Source: Tropicimonas isoalkanivorans
Lineage (GTDB): Bacteria > Pseudomonadota > Alphaproteobacteria > Rhodobacterales > Rhodobacteraceae
Length of the DNA: 64,000 nucleotides
Direction of reading: 5' to 3'
Assembly: GCF_900112335.1 (NCBI RefSeq)
Contig: NZ_FOLG01000001.1
Span: 248,001 to 312,000 of the forward strand
This document shows positions 1 through 7,579 of the stretch, piece after piece. Within the stretch, counting starts at the first letter, position 1. Each line of letters starts with the position of its first letter. The notes under the pieces are model-generated. The model saw only the letters and a program-made list of their open reading frames with translations. It was not told the DNA's origin and did not search any database. The position numbers were made by a program, and so were the translations under genes.

Positions 1-1317
1 CTGCACGTTGTTGTTGGTGTTCTGGATGTAGGTGAACTGGATGTTCTGCGAGATCGCCTGAACCTTGGCCTCATAGCCGAGCTCGTTCAGGACGTCTTGC
101 AGGTACACCCCGATCGCACGCGAGACGGTGTTGTCTTCGGCAATGATCGTCACTTCCTGCCCGGCCGTGCCGGATTCGGCCACCAGCGCCTTGGCCTTCT
201 CCATGTCCGGCGCGGACCAGGTGTCGCCCCCGCCTGCGGTATAAGGGCAGTAGGGCTCGTAGGAGGGGAACCCCGGCGGCAGGATCTGGCAAGCCGGCTG
301 GGCGAGGTTGCTACCGCCGAAGAGCTTCACGACGGCAGAACGGTCGATGGCATAGTTCACCGCCTGACGCACGCGGACGTCGTCGAAGGGCGCCAGGTTG
401 GTGTTCATCGGCGCGTACCACATCGCCGTCAGTGGATGCACGGACGCCTGGTCGGCGTACGTCGTCCCAATCTCGGCCAGACGGTCCGGCGGGGGCGGGT
501 CGAACATCCAGTCCGCCTGCCCGTTCTGGATCGCCGTGACGGCCGCCTCTTCGGTCAGGCCGAAGTCGTAGTCGATCTCGTCGGGGTATCCGGCCGGCTG
601 TGCCTCGGCGCTCCATTCCTCGAAGTGCGGGTTGCGGACCATCTTGAGCCGCTCGTTGGGATTGTAGCTCTCGATCATGTAGGGCCCCGTGCCCGGAACC
701 GGTTCGGTGCCCATATCCTTGATCGGGGTCTCGGCGGGCAGGATCGCGGCATGCGGAATCGCGATCTTCTGCAGGAATTCGCCGTCCGGCTCGGTCAAAT
801 TGATGGTAATCGTGAAGGCTTCCTCGTCGATCACCACGCCGCCGTCGAGCGTGCAGTCCGCAGGCGCGGCGAGACATTCATCCGCCCCCACGATCCCGTT
901 GTAGAAGGTGCCGGCAGTGGGGCCGGAGACCTTGAAGATCCGCTGGAACGAGGCAAGCACGTCTTCCGGCGTCACGTCGGACCCGTCGGCGAACTTCAGA
1001 CCCTTGCGAAGTTGGAAGGTATAGGTCTTCCCGCCATCCTCGGGCTCCGGAAGCGTTTCCGCGAGGTCGGCGACCACGTCGAAACCGGTCTCGTCCCCTG
1101 CCTTCTTGAAGGTCACGAGGCCGTCGTAGAGGATGTAGTTGATCTGAAAATACTGCAGTGTGTAGTTGATGTGCGGGTCGATCGTTCCCGCCGCGGCCTT
1201 GGCCAGCAGGCGGAGCGTGCCTCCCGGCGTGCCCTGTGCCCCGGCTGGCGCAGCAGTCGCGAAGACCGCCAGCGCGATGCCGGATGTGAGGGCGGCGAAA
1301 GATGTCCTGTTCTTCAT
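1..1317 (-). CDS. Peptide-type ABC transporter substrate-binding protein (SBP family 5), partial
   Basis: Periplasmic binding protein of a dipeptide/oligopeptide/nickel-type ABC importer. The gene starts at the ATG at 1317 and leaves the window at base 1 after 439 codons, so the C-terminus is missing. The N-terminus is a classic Sec signal peptide: Lys-Asn-Arg, a hydrophobic stretch, then an AGA-Q cleavage site near residue 28. Family-5 signatures follow in order: GTIDPHINYTLQYFQI, the KGLKFADGSDVTPEDV block, VPGTGPYMIESYNP and VRQAVNYAIDR. The permease and ATPase genes would be expected beyond the left edge. It is divergent from the LuxR solo at 1640, and such peptide importers accompany PipR-type LuxR solos in other bacteria, so it may bring in the inducer. 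Family assignment is secure; the substrate is inferred. Confidence 0.9.
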   Translation of the reverse strand, partial: MKNRTSFAALTSGIALAVFATAAPAGAQGTPGGTLRLLAKAAAGTIDPHINYTLQYFQINYILYDGLVTFKKAGDETGFDVVADLAETLPEPEDGGKTYTFQLRKGLKFADGSDVTPEDVLASFQRIFKVSGPTAGTFYNGIVGADECLAAPADCTLDGGVVIDEEAFTITINLTEPDGEFLQKIAIPHAAILPAETPIKDMGTEPVPGTGPYMIESYNPNERLKMVRNPHFEEWSAEAQPAGYPDEIDYDFGLTEEAAVTAIQNGQADWMFDPPPPDRLAEIGTTYADQASVHPLTAMWYAPMNTNLAPFDDVRVRQAVNYAIDRSAVVKLFGGSNLAQPACQILPPGFPSYEPYCPYTAGGGDTWSAPDMEKAKALVAESGTAGQEVTIIAEDNTVSRAIGVYLQDVLNELGYEAKVQAISQNIQFTYIQNTNNNVQ

Positions 1318-1451
1318 TCCCATTCCCCTGTTGATGTGCGTGCGCCGCGCGTTCTTTCCCGGCGCGGCTTCATTGTCGTGTCCCGTCAGCGCGAGCAAAG
1401 GCAACTCGGAGCACCGCGAGTGCCGCACCCGCCTTTCACAGACCGCGCGAC

Positions 1452-1464
1452 TACCTTGAAGGTA
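1452..1464. promoter_or_regulatory. Perfect 13-bp dyad between SBP gene and luxR solo
   Basis: TACCTT-G-AAGGTA is a perfect inverted repeat around one central base, lying in the 322-bp divergent gap about 135 bp upstream of the SBP start. It could be an operator for the adjacent LuxR solo or another regulator. No binding protein can be assigned from sequence alone. Confidence 0.35.
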
Positions 1465-1587
1465 TCGGTGCGCCTTTCGGGCTGTATAGCTATGGATTGT
1501 TATAGGTCCGGACAGCCCGTGTGCCGGGACCGCGCCCGTCGTCTGTTTATTGCGCATATGCGGGATCTCTGAGCAGAAATGCCGGGC

Positions 1588-1602
1588 CACAGGGGTCCTG
1601 TG
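1588..1602. promoter_or_regulatory. Lux-box-like dyad upstream of luxR solo
   Basis: CACAGG-GGT-CCTGTG is an inverted repeat (6-bp arms, 3-bp spacer) immediately upstream of a TTGACA hexamer at 1605-1610. If transcription starts near 1640, the dyad is centred near -45, a usual site for a LuxR-type activator. Autoregulation of the LuxR solo or control of the divergent SBP gene is inferred. Confidence 0.4.
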
Positions 1603-1604
1603 AA

Positions 1605-1633
1605 TTGACAAACGCGCTGACGTCCCGAAACCT
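1605..1633 (+). promoter_or_regulatory. Candidate sigma-70 promoter for luxR solo
   Basis: A consensus -35 hexamer TTGACA (1605-1610), a 17-bp spacer and a weak -10 AAACCT (1628-1633) predict a start near 1640. If real, translation would begin downstream at 1685 or 1703 rather than at 1640. Confidence 0.35.
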
Positions 1634-1639
1634 GTCTGC

Positions 1640-2404
1640 ATGGTTCAGGCTGAGATCATCAGGGAAGAAGCGTTCCATCCGGGCATGGCTCTGGAGGAGG
1701 CAATGGACGTCGCGCACCGACTACTGGGGCCGGCTGGCTTCGACATCGCCACCTATGACTATTCCCCCGTTCCGCTGACTCACGATGGGGAGTTCATCCT
1801 GCCGACCGTCTTCAGCCTGAGGGAAACGCCGCGGGACATGGAGCCGCTCTGGTGCAACAGCGGCTATTACAGCCGCGATCCGGTGATGGAGGCCGCGCGC
1901 GAAGTCACACGGCCCTTCACCTGGTCGCACGACGGTCGCCAGAGTGCCGTCATGCAGAAGATCTTGTCCGACCGCCACGCCCCGGTTGTGGAGTATCTTC
2001 TCGACACTGGCATGCGCAGCGGCATCACCGTCCCGATTCGTGGCCCTGGTGGATCCCTCGCGACGTTCAGCGCCATTCGTCTCGGCAGAGCCGACGACGC
2101 GGGCATGGAGGACTACTTGCCTGCCGTTGGGCATCTGGGCCATATCCTTCATGATGCGGTGTTTCCGGGATTCCCCGCCGACGCCCGGCGCACGTCCCAC
2201 GTGAGCTTAACCCCCCGGGAGCGGCAATGCATGATGCTGTGCGCCTCGGGCCTAACCACCAAGCAGATCGCCCACGAGATCGGCCGCTCCGTCCCAACGG
2301 TAACGCTGCATCTGACCTCGGCCGCGAACAAGCTCGGCGCACGGAACAGGGCCCATGCCCTCGCGCTGGCCGCGCACTACCGGCTGCTCGATCTGGACGC
2401 GTAA
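1640..2404 (+). CDS. LuxR-family solo regulator, plant-signal (OryR/PsoR/PipR) subfamily
   Basis: Transcriptional regulator with an N-terminal autoinducer-binding domain (about residues 20-170) and a C-terminal LuxR helix-turn-helix (about 190-250; LTPRERQCMMLCASGLTTKQ and the following recognition helix). Counting back from the conserved Asp of the RDP motif (TraR-type position 70), position 61 is Trp and position 57 is Met, in RDMEPLWCNSGYYSRDPV. This is the W57M/Y61W exchange that defines LuxR solos responding to plant compounds instead of acyl-homoserine lactones. FTWS keeps the Trp-85 equivalent. No luxI gene is visible. The longest ATG frame is given. An in-frame ATG at 1703 has a very strong Shine-Dalgarno (GGAGGAGG, 1693-1700), and ATG 1685 is also possible, giving 233 or 239 residues. 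The neighbour pip gene at 2511 fits the subfamily. Confidence 0.9.
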   Translation: MVQAEIIREEAFHPGMALEEAMDVAHRLLGPAGFDIATYDYSPVPLTHDGEFILPTVFSLRETPRDMEPLWCNSGYYSRDPVMEAAREVTRPFTWSHDGRQSAVMQKILSDRHAPVVEYLLDTGMRSGITVPIRGPGGSLATFSAIRLGRADDAGMEDYLPAVGHLGHILHDAVFPGFPADARRTSHVSLTPRERQCMMLCASGLTTKQIAHEIGRSVPTVTLHLTSAANKLGARNRAHALALAAHYRLLDLDA

Positions 2405-2471
2405 GCGCACGAGACCCCGGCACCCTATAAGATTCCCTAGCTGTCTGCACACATGCCCGCGCTGGTAGGTA

Positions 2472-2491
2472 TCCCAAAACGTCCATTGGGA
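2472..2491. promoter_or_regulatory. 20-bp inverted repeat in the pip leader
   Basis: TCCCAA, 8 bp, TTGGGA forms a 20-bp dyad ending 19 bp before the pip ATG. The length matches a lux box, but a TATAAG -10-like element at 2426-2431 would place it downstream of the transcription start. An mRNA hairpin or a repressor site is therefore as likely as an activator site. Confidence 0.35.
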
Positions 2492-2510
2492 ACCTCACAG
2501 GAGAGCGGAC

Positions 2511-3410
2511 ATGTGCGCCTACGATATTTCGACGGGGATTTCGCCGTACAACGGGTACGAAACCTGGTACCGCATCTGCGGCTCACTGGAGTCTGAAAAA
2601 CTGCCCCTCGTGGTGGTGCACGGCGGGCCGGGGTGTACCCATGACTACGTCGACAGCTTCAAGGCGCTCGCAGAAACCGGGCGGCCGGTCATTCATTACG
2701 ACCAGATTGGCAACGGCAAGTCCACGCACCTCCCCGAAAAGGGCGCGGACTTCTGGACCGTCGATTTCTTCCTTGGCGAACTCGACGCGCTGCTGACGCA
2801 CCTGGGAATCAAGGACCGCTATGCCTACCTCGGCCAAAGCTGGGGCGGGATGCTCGGCGCGGAACACGCAGTTCGCCAACCGGCGGGCCTGAAAGCGCTG
2901 GTGATCGCGAATTCGCCGGCCTCCATGGAGTTGTGGCTGGCGGGCGCAGCAAAGTTGAGAGCCCAGTTGCCAGCCGATGTTCAGGACGCGTTGACGAAAC
3001 ACGAAGTGGCGGGCACGACCGACGACGAGGAATACAAGCGCGCCGAGAAGGTCTTCAACGAGCGGCACGTGTGCCGGGTCGTCCCGATGCCGGCAGAGGT
3101 ACAGGCCACATTCGACGCGATGGAAGCGGACCCGACCGTGTATCACACGATGAATGGCCCGAACGAATTCCACGTGATCGGCACGATGAAGACGTGGTCT
3201 GTCATCGATCGGCTACCAAACATCACCGCGCCGACTCTCGCATTCCGTGGCCATTTTGATGAGGCGACTGAGGAATGCGTCCAGCCTTTCCTCGACCTCA
3301 TTCCCGACGTGACGGGACATGTCTTCCCGAATTCCAGCCACATGCCCCACGTCGAGGAGATGGACGATTGCATGGCGGTCGTGGAGGCTTTTTTGCGGAA
3401 GTACGACTGA
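2511..3410 (+). CDS. pip: Proline iminopeptidase / L-amino-acid amidase-type alpha/beta hydrolase
   Basis: Serine hydrolase of the S33 alpha/beta-hydrolase family, which releases N-terminal proline or other amino acids from small peptides and amides. Visible hallmarks: the oxyanion HGGPG motif (about residues 38-42), YDQIGNGKS, the nucleophile elbow GQSWGG (Ser near residue 110), an acid residue in FRGHFDEA, and the catalytic His in NSSHMPHVEE. At 299 residues it is full length. A good Shine-Dalgarno (AGGAGAG) precedes the ATG. It follows the LuxR solo in the same direction with a 106-bp gap, the order seen for the peptidase gene next to XccR/PsoR/PipR-type regulators. It probably processes the peptide or amide signal or its import product; the substrate is inferred. 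Confidence 0.88.
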   Translation: MCAYDISTGISPYNGYETWYRICGSLESEKLPLVVVHGGPGCTHDYVDSFKALAETGRPVIHYDQIGNGKSTHLPEKGADFWTVDFFLGELDALLTHLGIKDRYAYLGQSWGGMLGAEHAVRQPAGLKALVIANSPASMELWLAGAAKLRAQLPADVQDALTKHEVAGTTDDEEYKRAEKVFNERHVCRVVPMPAEVQATFDAMEADPTVYHTMNGPNEFHVIGTMKTWSVIDRLPNITAPTLAFRGHFDEATEECVQPFLDLIPDVTGHVFPNSSHMPHVEEMDDCMAVVEAFLRKYD

Positions 3411-3602
3411 ACGCGCCTTGGCGGGGCCAGCGCTGACGAGGTTCCGCCGAATGCCGTGGTGGTCCGGTTCGCGGAAAACTCGTCAAGAGGCCATAACCAC
3501 CATCGATGCATCGCACGGCGGCACTCAGAGTCGCCGGCGATCCCCCTGCCCCGAGGCCGGACCTTCGCATCGGACTTGGCGCGCGTCGGCGAGGCCCTCC
3601 GA

Positions 3603-4484
3603 CTACGGCCCGGGTTCGACGAGCGTCTGCAGTGAATCGGCGTCGCGCCGCGGCGGGGCACCGAAGAGCCGCTTGTACTCTCGCGAAAACTGCGACGCGC
3701 TTTGATAGCCGACCGCATACCCCACGGTGGCCGCCTCGGCATTTTCGGTAACTAGGAGGCGTCGTGCCTCATGCAGTCGGATGTGCTTTTGGTACTGAAG
3801 CGGGCTTACGCCGGTGACAGACTTGAAGCGGCGGTGAAACACCGAAACGCTCATGCCCGCCACCTCCGCCATGGCCTCAATGCTCAGATGCTGTGAATAA
3901 CACCGCCGAATAAACGCCATGGCGCGGCGGATATGGGTGAGGCGAGAACTGCAACCGGCGATCTGGCGCAGCAAGGCGCCCTGTGGCCCCATCAGAAGCC
4001 GGAACATCAGTTCGTGTTCGAGATGGGAGGCCATCACCCGTATTTCATCGGGCCTGTCGAGAAGCCCTGCGAACCGTCGCCAGGCCTCGAGCAGGGTCGG
4101 GCCAGCCTTGGAGATACCGAAACCCGACCGGATCGTGGGTTCGACCAGGCCGTCCATATCGAGCAAAATTGTCGAAATGACCGCGGGATCGAGGACGAGG
4201 TTCAGCGACAGATAGGGGGCTTCGGGCAATGCGTCGCACACCTGCCCCATCGCCGCCACCTCCGCGGCCACCACCATGCATTCGCCCTCGCCGTATTCGA
4301 GCATGTCGTCGCCGATCAACGTCCGCTTCCGCCCCTGAACAACGAGGCAGGCCACGGGCTCGTAGATCAAAGCCGTGGCATCGGTTGGGCTGTCGAAGCG
4401 GTAGACGTGAAGCCGTGGCAGCGCCGCGTTCTGGCGGCCAGCGTGGCGCAGGGCAATGGCACGAATGTCGGTCAGATCTGTCAT
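3603..4484 (-). CDS. AraC-family transcriptional regulator (AraC_N type)
   Basis: One-component regulator. Residues about 20-170 form the AraC N-terminal cupin-like domain (ACLVVQGRKRTLIGDDMLEYGEG, read in two parts: ACLVVQGRKR then TLIGDDMLEYGEG). About 190-290 hold two helix-turn-helix motifs, LSIEAMAEVAGMSVSVFHRR and the ATVGYAVGYQSASQFSREYK block. ATG 4484 (MTDLTDIRAI) is preferred over an in-frame ATG five codons upstream. Regulators of this subtype often sit beside and control oxidoreductase genes. Here the divergent neighbour is a broken aldo/keto reductase, so its ancestral target has probably decayed. Confidence 0.88.
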   Translation of the reverse strand: MTDLTDIRAIALRHAGRQNAALPRLHVYRFDSPTDATALIYEPVACLVVQGRKRTLIGDDMLEYGEGECMVVAAEVAAMGQVCDALPEAPYLSLNLVLDPAVISTILLDMDGLVEPTIRSGFGISKAGPTLLEAWRRFAGLLDRPDEIRVMASHLEHELMFRLLMGPQGALLRQIAGCSSRLTHIRRAMAFIRRCYSQHLSIEAMAEVAGMSVSVFHRRFKSVTGVSPLQYQKHIRLHEARRLLVTENAEAATVGYAVGYQSASQFSREYKRLFGAPPRRDADSLQTLVEPGP

Positions 4485-4618
4485 GTCGGGATCCCACAAC
4501 GGTTGCCGCCAAAGGTCAACTGAACGGCAGGATCAGGCAATCATTCGACATCATCGGACATTCAGGCGGCAGGTGCCCTGCCTACATCCCTGGCAATACC
4601 AGCGCAGAGGACATTCCA

Positions 4619-5052
<434 letters not shown>

Positions 5053-5129
5053 TCATGTAGGCCGCCCCTCACCCCTCCCGTCTCAAGCGGCCCCATTGAT
5101 CGCATTCCCGGTTTTGTCCTGCAGCGAAA

Positions 5130-5933
5130 TCACCCGTTCAACCCGCCATCGTCGCGGATCTTGCGGCTGAAAGCGGCGGGCGTCATGCCGTAGGCCGTTT
5201 TGAATTGCCGGTGGAAATGACTGAGGTTGGAGAAGCCCGCCGAAAACGCGGCCTCTGCCACCGACGCGCTTCCGCTTGCCATCAGCCCTGCCGCGCGCTC
5301 CAGCCGCCGCCGGTTGCAGTAGGCCACGAAGCTCGTTCCGGTGTAGCGACGGAACTCCCGCGTCAACAGGCTACGCGACATGCCGAAGTGGCTCGAAACA
5401 GATGCCAAGGTCATGGCCTCGTCCAGATGTTCGTCGATCCAGGCCACGATCGTTGCGATCCGCGCGTCGTAAGCCCCACACGGCGGCAGCGCCGATCGCT
5501 CAATGTGTTGCGCCAGAAGCAGGCCAAGCTTCGCCCAATCGCTGAGGGCGGCCGCAAAATCGAGCCCTTCGTGAATGGTCATGGCAAGCTCAAACACCGC
5601 GCTCTCATCGGTATGGCCAGCGCGCGTCAGCCGATCGCCGGCCGAGGTCAAACGACCGACAAGTTGCGGCGCCAGATAGGCCGAGGCTTCCGACGGCGTG
5701 AAGCAAACAAGCCGTATGTCGATGTCTTCGCCGGGCGACACGAAAAAGCGGTGTTCCACACCGGGCGGCAGAAGCAAAGTGTCGCCGGCCCCAAGCCGGA
5801 CATCGCGCTCACGGGTCGACAGCGTGCCACCGGCTGTCATGACCGTGACGAATTCGTACACGTCGTGGTCATGCCACGGCGACGATTCGGAAAGGGACGC
5901 TCGCAAACACCACATTCTTGTTCGATCCCACAT
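5130..5933 (-). CDS. AraC-family transcriptional regulator (cupin type)
   Basis: A 267-residue regulator with an N-terminal cupin (HDHDVYEFVTVMTAGGTLST, then LGAGDTLLLPPGVEHRF, residues about 20-65). Its C-terminal AraC domain has two helix-turn-helix units (MTLASVSSHFGMSRSLLTRE and VAEAAFSAGFSNLSHFHRQF, about residues 175-260). The start at 5933 leaves 94 bp to the divergent membrane-protein gene at 6028, the natural candidate target. It differs from the AraC protein at 3603 in having the short cupin with metal-ligand-like His residues. The effector is unknown. Confidence 0.88.
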   Translation of the reverse strand: MWDRTRMWCLRASLSESSPWHDHDVYEFVTVMTAGGTLSTRERDVRLGAGDTLLLPPGVEHRFFVSPGEDIDIRLVCFTPSEASAYLAPQLVGRLTSAGDRLTRAGHTDESAVFELAMTIHEGLDFAAALSDWAKLGLLLAQHIERSALPPCGAYDARIATIVAWIDEHLDEAMTLASVSSHFGMSRSLLTREFRRYTGTSFVAYCNRRRLERAAGLMASGSASVAEAAFSAGFSNLSHFHRQFKTAYGMTPAAFSRKIRDDGGLNG

Positions 5934-6027
5934 GTTTCTGCGGCAATCTGCAAAGATTTCATGCTTATAAATAGGATACTAAGCACTCCTGTTGTTTCCG
6001 AATCCACACATCGTCCAAGGAGTGCCG

Positions 6028-6408
6028 ATGTACACTGCCTTCTCCGAAGCCCACCGCGGCTTCGCCATGCTCGGGTGCCTGACCACCGTTCTCTGGGCCC
6101 TCGCCGCCCTCATCCCGACCATCAGACACCGTCCGGCGCCGCGTCTGTGGAGACCCTTGTTCATTGCGGCGATGGCCACCACGGGTCTCTCCGGATTGAC
6201 CGGCCTCGTCGTCCTCTTCTTCGGCGGCTGGCTGTCCTTCATCTTTCCGTGGCTTGGAATTGTTGCCATCGCCCTGCATGGCATGGCCGGCGCGCGTGGC
6301 CGCAAGGCACTGGAAGCCGGCGCGGCGGGACCATTGGCAGTCGCCCTCACCGTCCAGATCCTCGCCCTCGTGGTCGCCTATGCCCTGATGATTGCGAAAC
6401 CCTTCTGA
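6028..6408 (+). CDS. Small integral membrane protein, function unknown
   Basis: Protein of 126 residues with about four hydrophobic segments: AMLGCLTTVLWALAALIPT, a central Gly/Leu/Val-rich helix followed by FFGGWLSFIFPWLGIVAIAL, and ALTVQILALVVAYALMIAKP at the C-terminus. Both ends are probably cytoplasmic. ATG 6028 is chosen because AAGGAG lies five bases upstream; an upstream in-frame ATG at 5992 has no such site. It is divergent from the AraC regulator at 5933 and is probably controlled by it. No family is recognised with confidence. Confidence 0.7.
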   Translation: MYTAFSEAHRGFAMLGCLTTVLWALAALIPTIRHRPAPRLWRPLFIAAMATTGLSGLTGLVVLFFGGWLSFIFPWLGIVAIALHGMAGARGRKALEAGAAGPLAVALTVQILALVVAYALMIAKPF

Positions 6409-6601
6409 TCCGGGTGTCTTTTACGTAGCAAGGATCGCGATCAAGCCGTCTCCCTCGGTCGAGCTGCCTCTCACCACCCAAGCCGGGTAGGTCACAACGC
6501 TGACCCCTGGCTTGGCAACGTCCCGCTGGATTCTGGCACACCAATTCGAAACAGTCTCGCTAGGGGCGGTATGGCTGTCTTTTGTTCCACGCAGACGTGT
6601 G

Positions 6602-7579
6602 TCAATTCCGTGCGGAGAAACGGCTGTCTTCGGTAACCTTCGTGCGTGATTGTGCGCGCAGCGCCGCCCCTTCGCAGATCGGGCCATAGTCACCGGGCTC
6701 GCGGTGCAACGCGAAATTGAACACGTTCTCCCGCAATTCGCGGCATCTGTCGAAATCGATTTCCGCGGTCGCGATTTCGTCGCCCAAGCCCTGCGTCCGG
6801 GCAATGATTTCTCCGGTTGGGGCGATAATGCAGCTGCCACCGATCAAGTCACACCCTTCTTCCCGTCCGGCTTTTGCCGTGCCGATCACCCAGCAACCAT
6901 TGGCATAGGCGCCGGCCTGCATGCTCAAGTGGTTATGAAAATCCTGCAGGTGATCATGTTCCGGGGCCTGCGGGTAGTGGACGGGCGTGTTGTAGCCAAG
7001 CATGACCAGTTCCGCGCCGCGCAGGCCGAGCACGCGGAATGTCTCCGGCCAGCGACGATCATTGCACAGGCACATTCCAAGCGTGCCGCCCATCGCGTCG
7101 AAAACGGGGAACCCGAGATCGCCATGTTCGAAATACCGTTTTTCAAGATGCTGGAACGGGCGCCATTCCTCAGGATTGAAATGGCCCGGAAGATGGACTT
7201 TGCGATATTTGCCCACGATTCTGCCGTCCCGATCCACGATGATCGACGTATTGAAGCGCCGTTTTGTATCCCCCTCGCGGACCAGTTCGGCATAGCCGAG
7301 GTAAAAGCCGATCCCAAGCCGGCGGGCGGCCTCGAAAAGCGGCTCAGTTTCCGGCCCCGGCATTTCGGACTCGAAAAAGCGATCCAGTTCCGCTTCATCC
7401 TCGATGTACCAGCGCGGGAAAAACGTCGTTAGGGCGAGTTCAGGAAACACCACCAACTCCGCACCTCGGCGGTGCGCCTTTTCCAGCAACGCAATGAGGC
7501 GGTTGACGGCGGACGCGCGAGCCTCGGAGCGCGCGATCGGCCCGAGTTGAGCGGTGGCGGCGACGATGGAACGGCTCAT
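6602..7579 (-). CDS. N-carbamoyl-D-amino-acid hydrolase (nitrilase superfamily)
   Basis: Cytoplasmic amidase hydrolysing N-carbamoyl-D-amino acids to the D-amino acid, CO2 and ammonia. The catalytic triad is visible: Glu in FPELALTTFFP (near 46), Lys in GKYRKVHLPG (near 126) and Cys in GMCLCNDRRWPE (near 171). Long stretches resemble the well-known Agrobacterium enzyme (DEAELDRFFESEMPGP, RRFNTSIIVDRDGRIVGKYR, PFQHLEKRYFE, EIATAEIDFDRCRELRE). ATG 7579 (MSRSIVAATAQLGPIARSEA) overlaps the stop of the upstream M20 gene as ATGA, indicating translational coupling. It is the last gene of the transporter-dpaL operon. The C-terminal tail is about 20 residues longer than the classical enzyme. Confidence 0.93.
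   Translation of the reverse strand: MSRSIVAATAQLGPIARSEARASAVNRLIALLEKAHRRGAELVVFPELALTTFFPRWYIEDEAELDRFFESEMPGPETEPLFEAARRLGIGFYLGYAELVREGDTKRRFNTSIIVDRDGRIVGKYRKVHLPGHFNPEEWRPFQHLEKRYFEHGDLGFPVFDAMGGTLGMCLCNDRRWPETFRVLGLRGAELVMLGYNTPVHYPQAPEHDHLQDFHNHLSMQAGAYANGCWVIGTAKAGREEGCDLIGGSCIIAPTGEIIARTQGLGDEIATAEIDFDRCRELRENVFNFALHREPGDYGPICEGAALRAQSRTKVTEDSRFSARN

Noticed and set aside
97-1572. Long plus-strand open frame (491 codons) at the left end
   Set aside because: It lies antisense to the SBP family-5 gene; its translation is Arg/Gly/His rich with no family pattern, as expected for high-GC shadow frames.
4229-4618. Upstream part of the open frame containing the aldo/keto reductase remnant
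   Set aside because: No resemblance to the reductase N-terminal half; it is antisense to the AraC gene and non-coding sequence.
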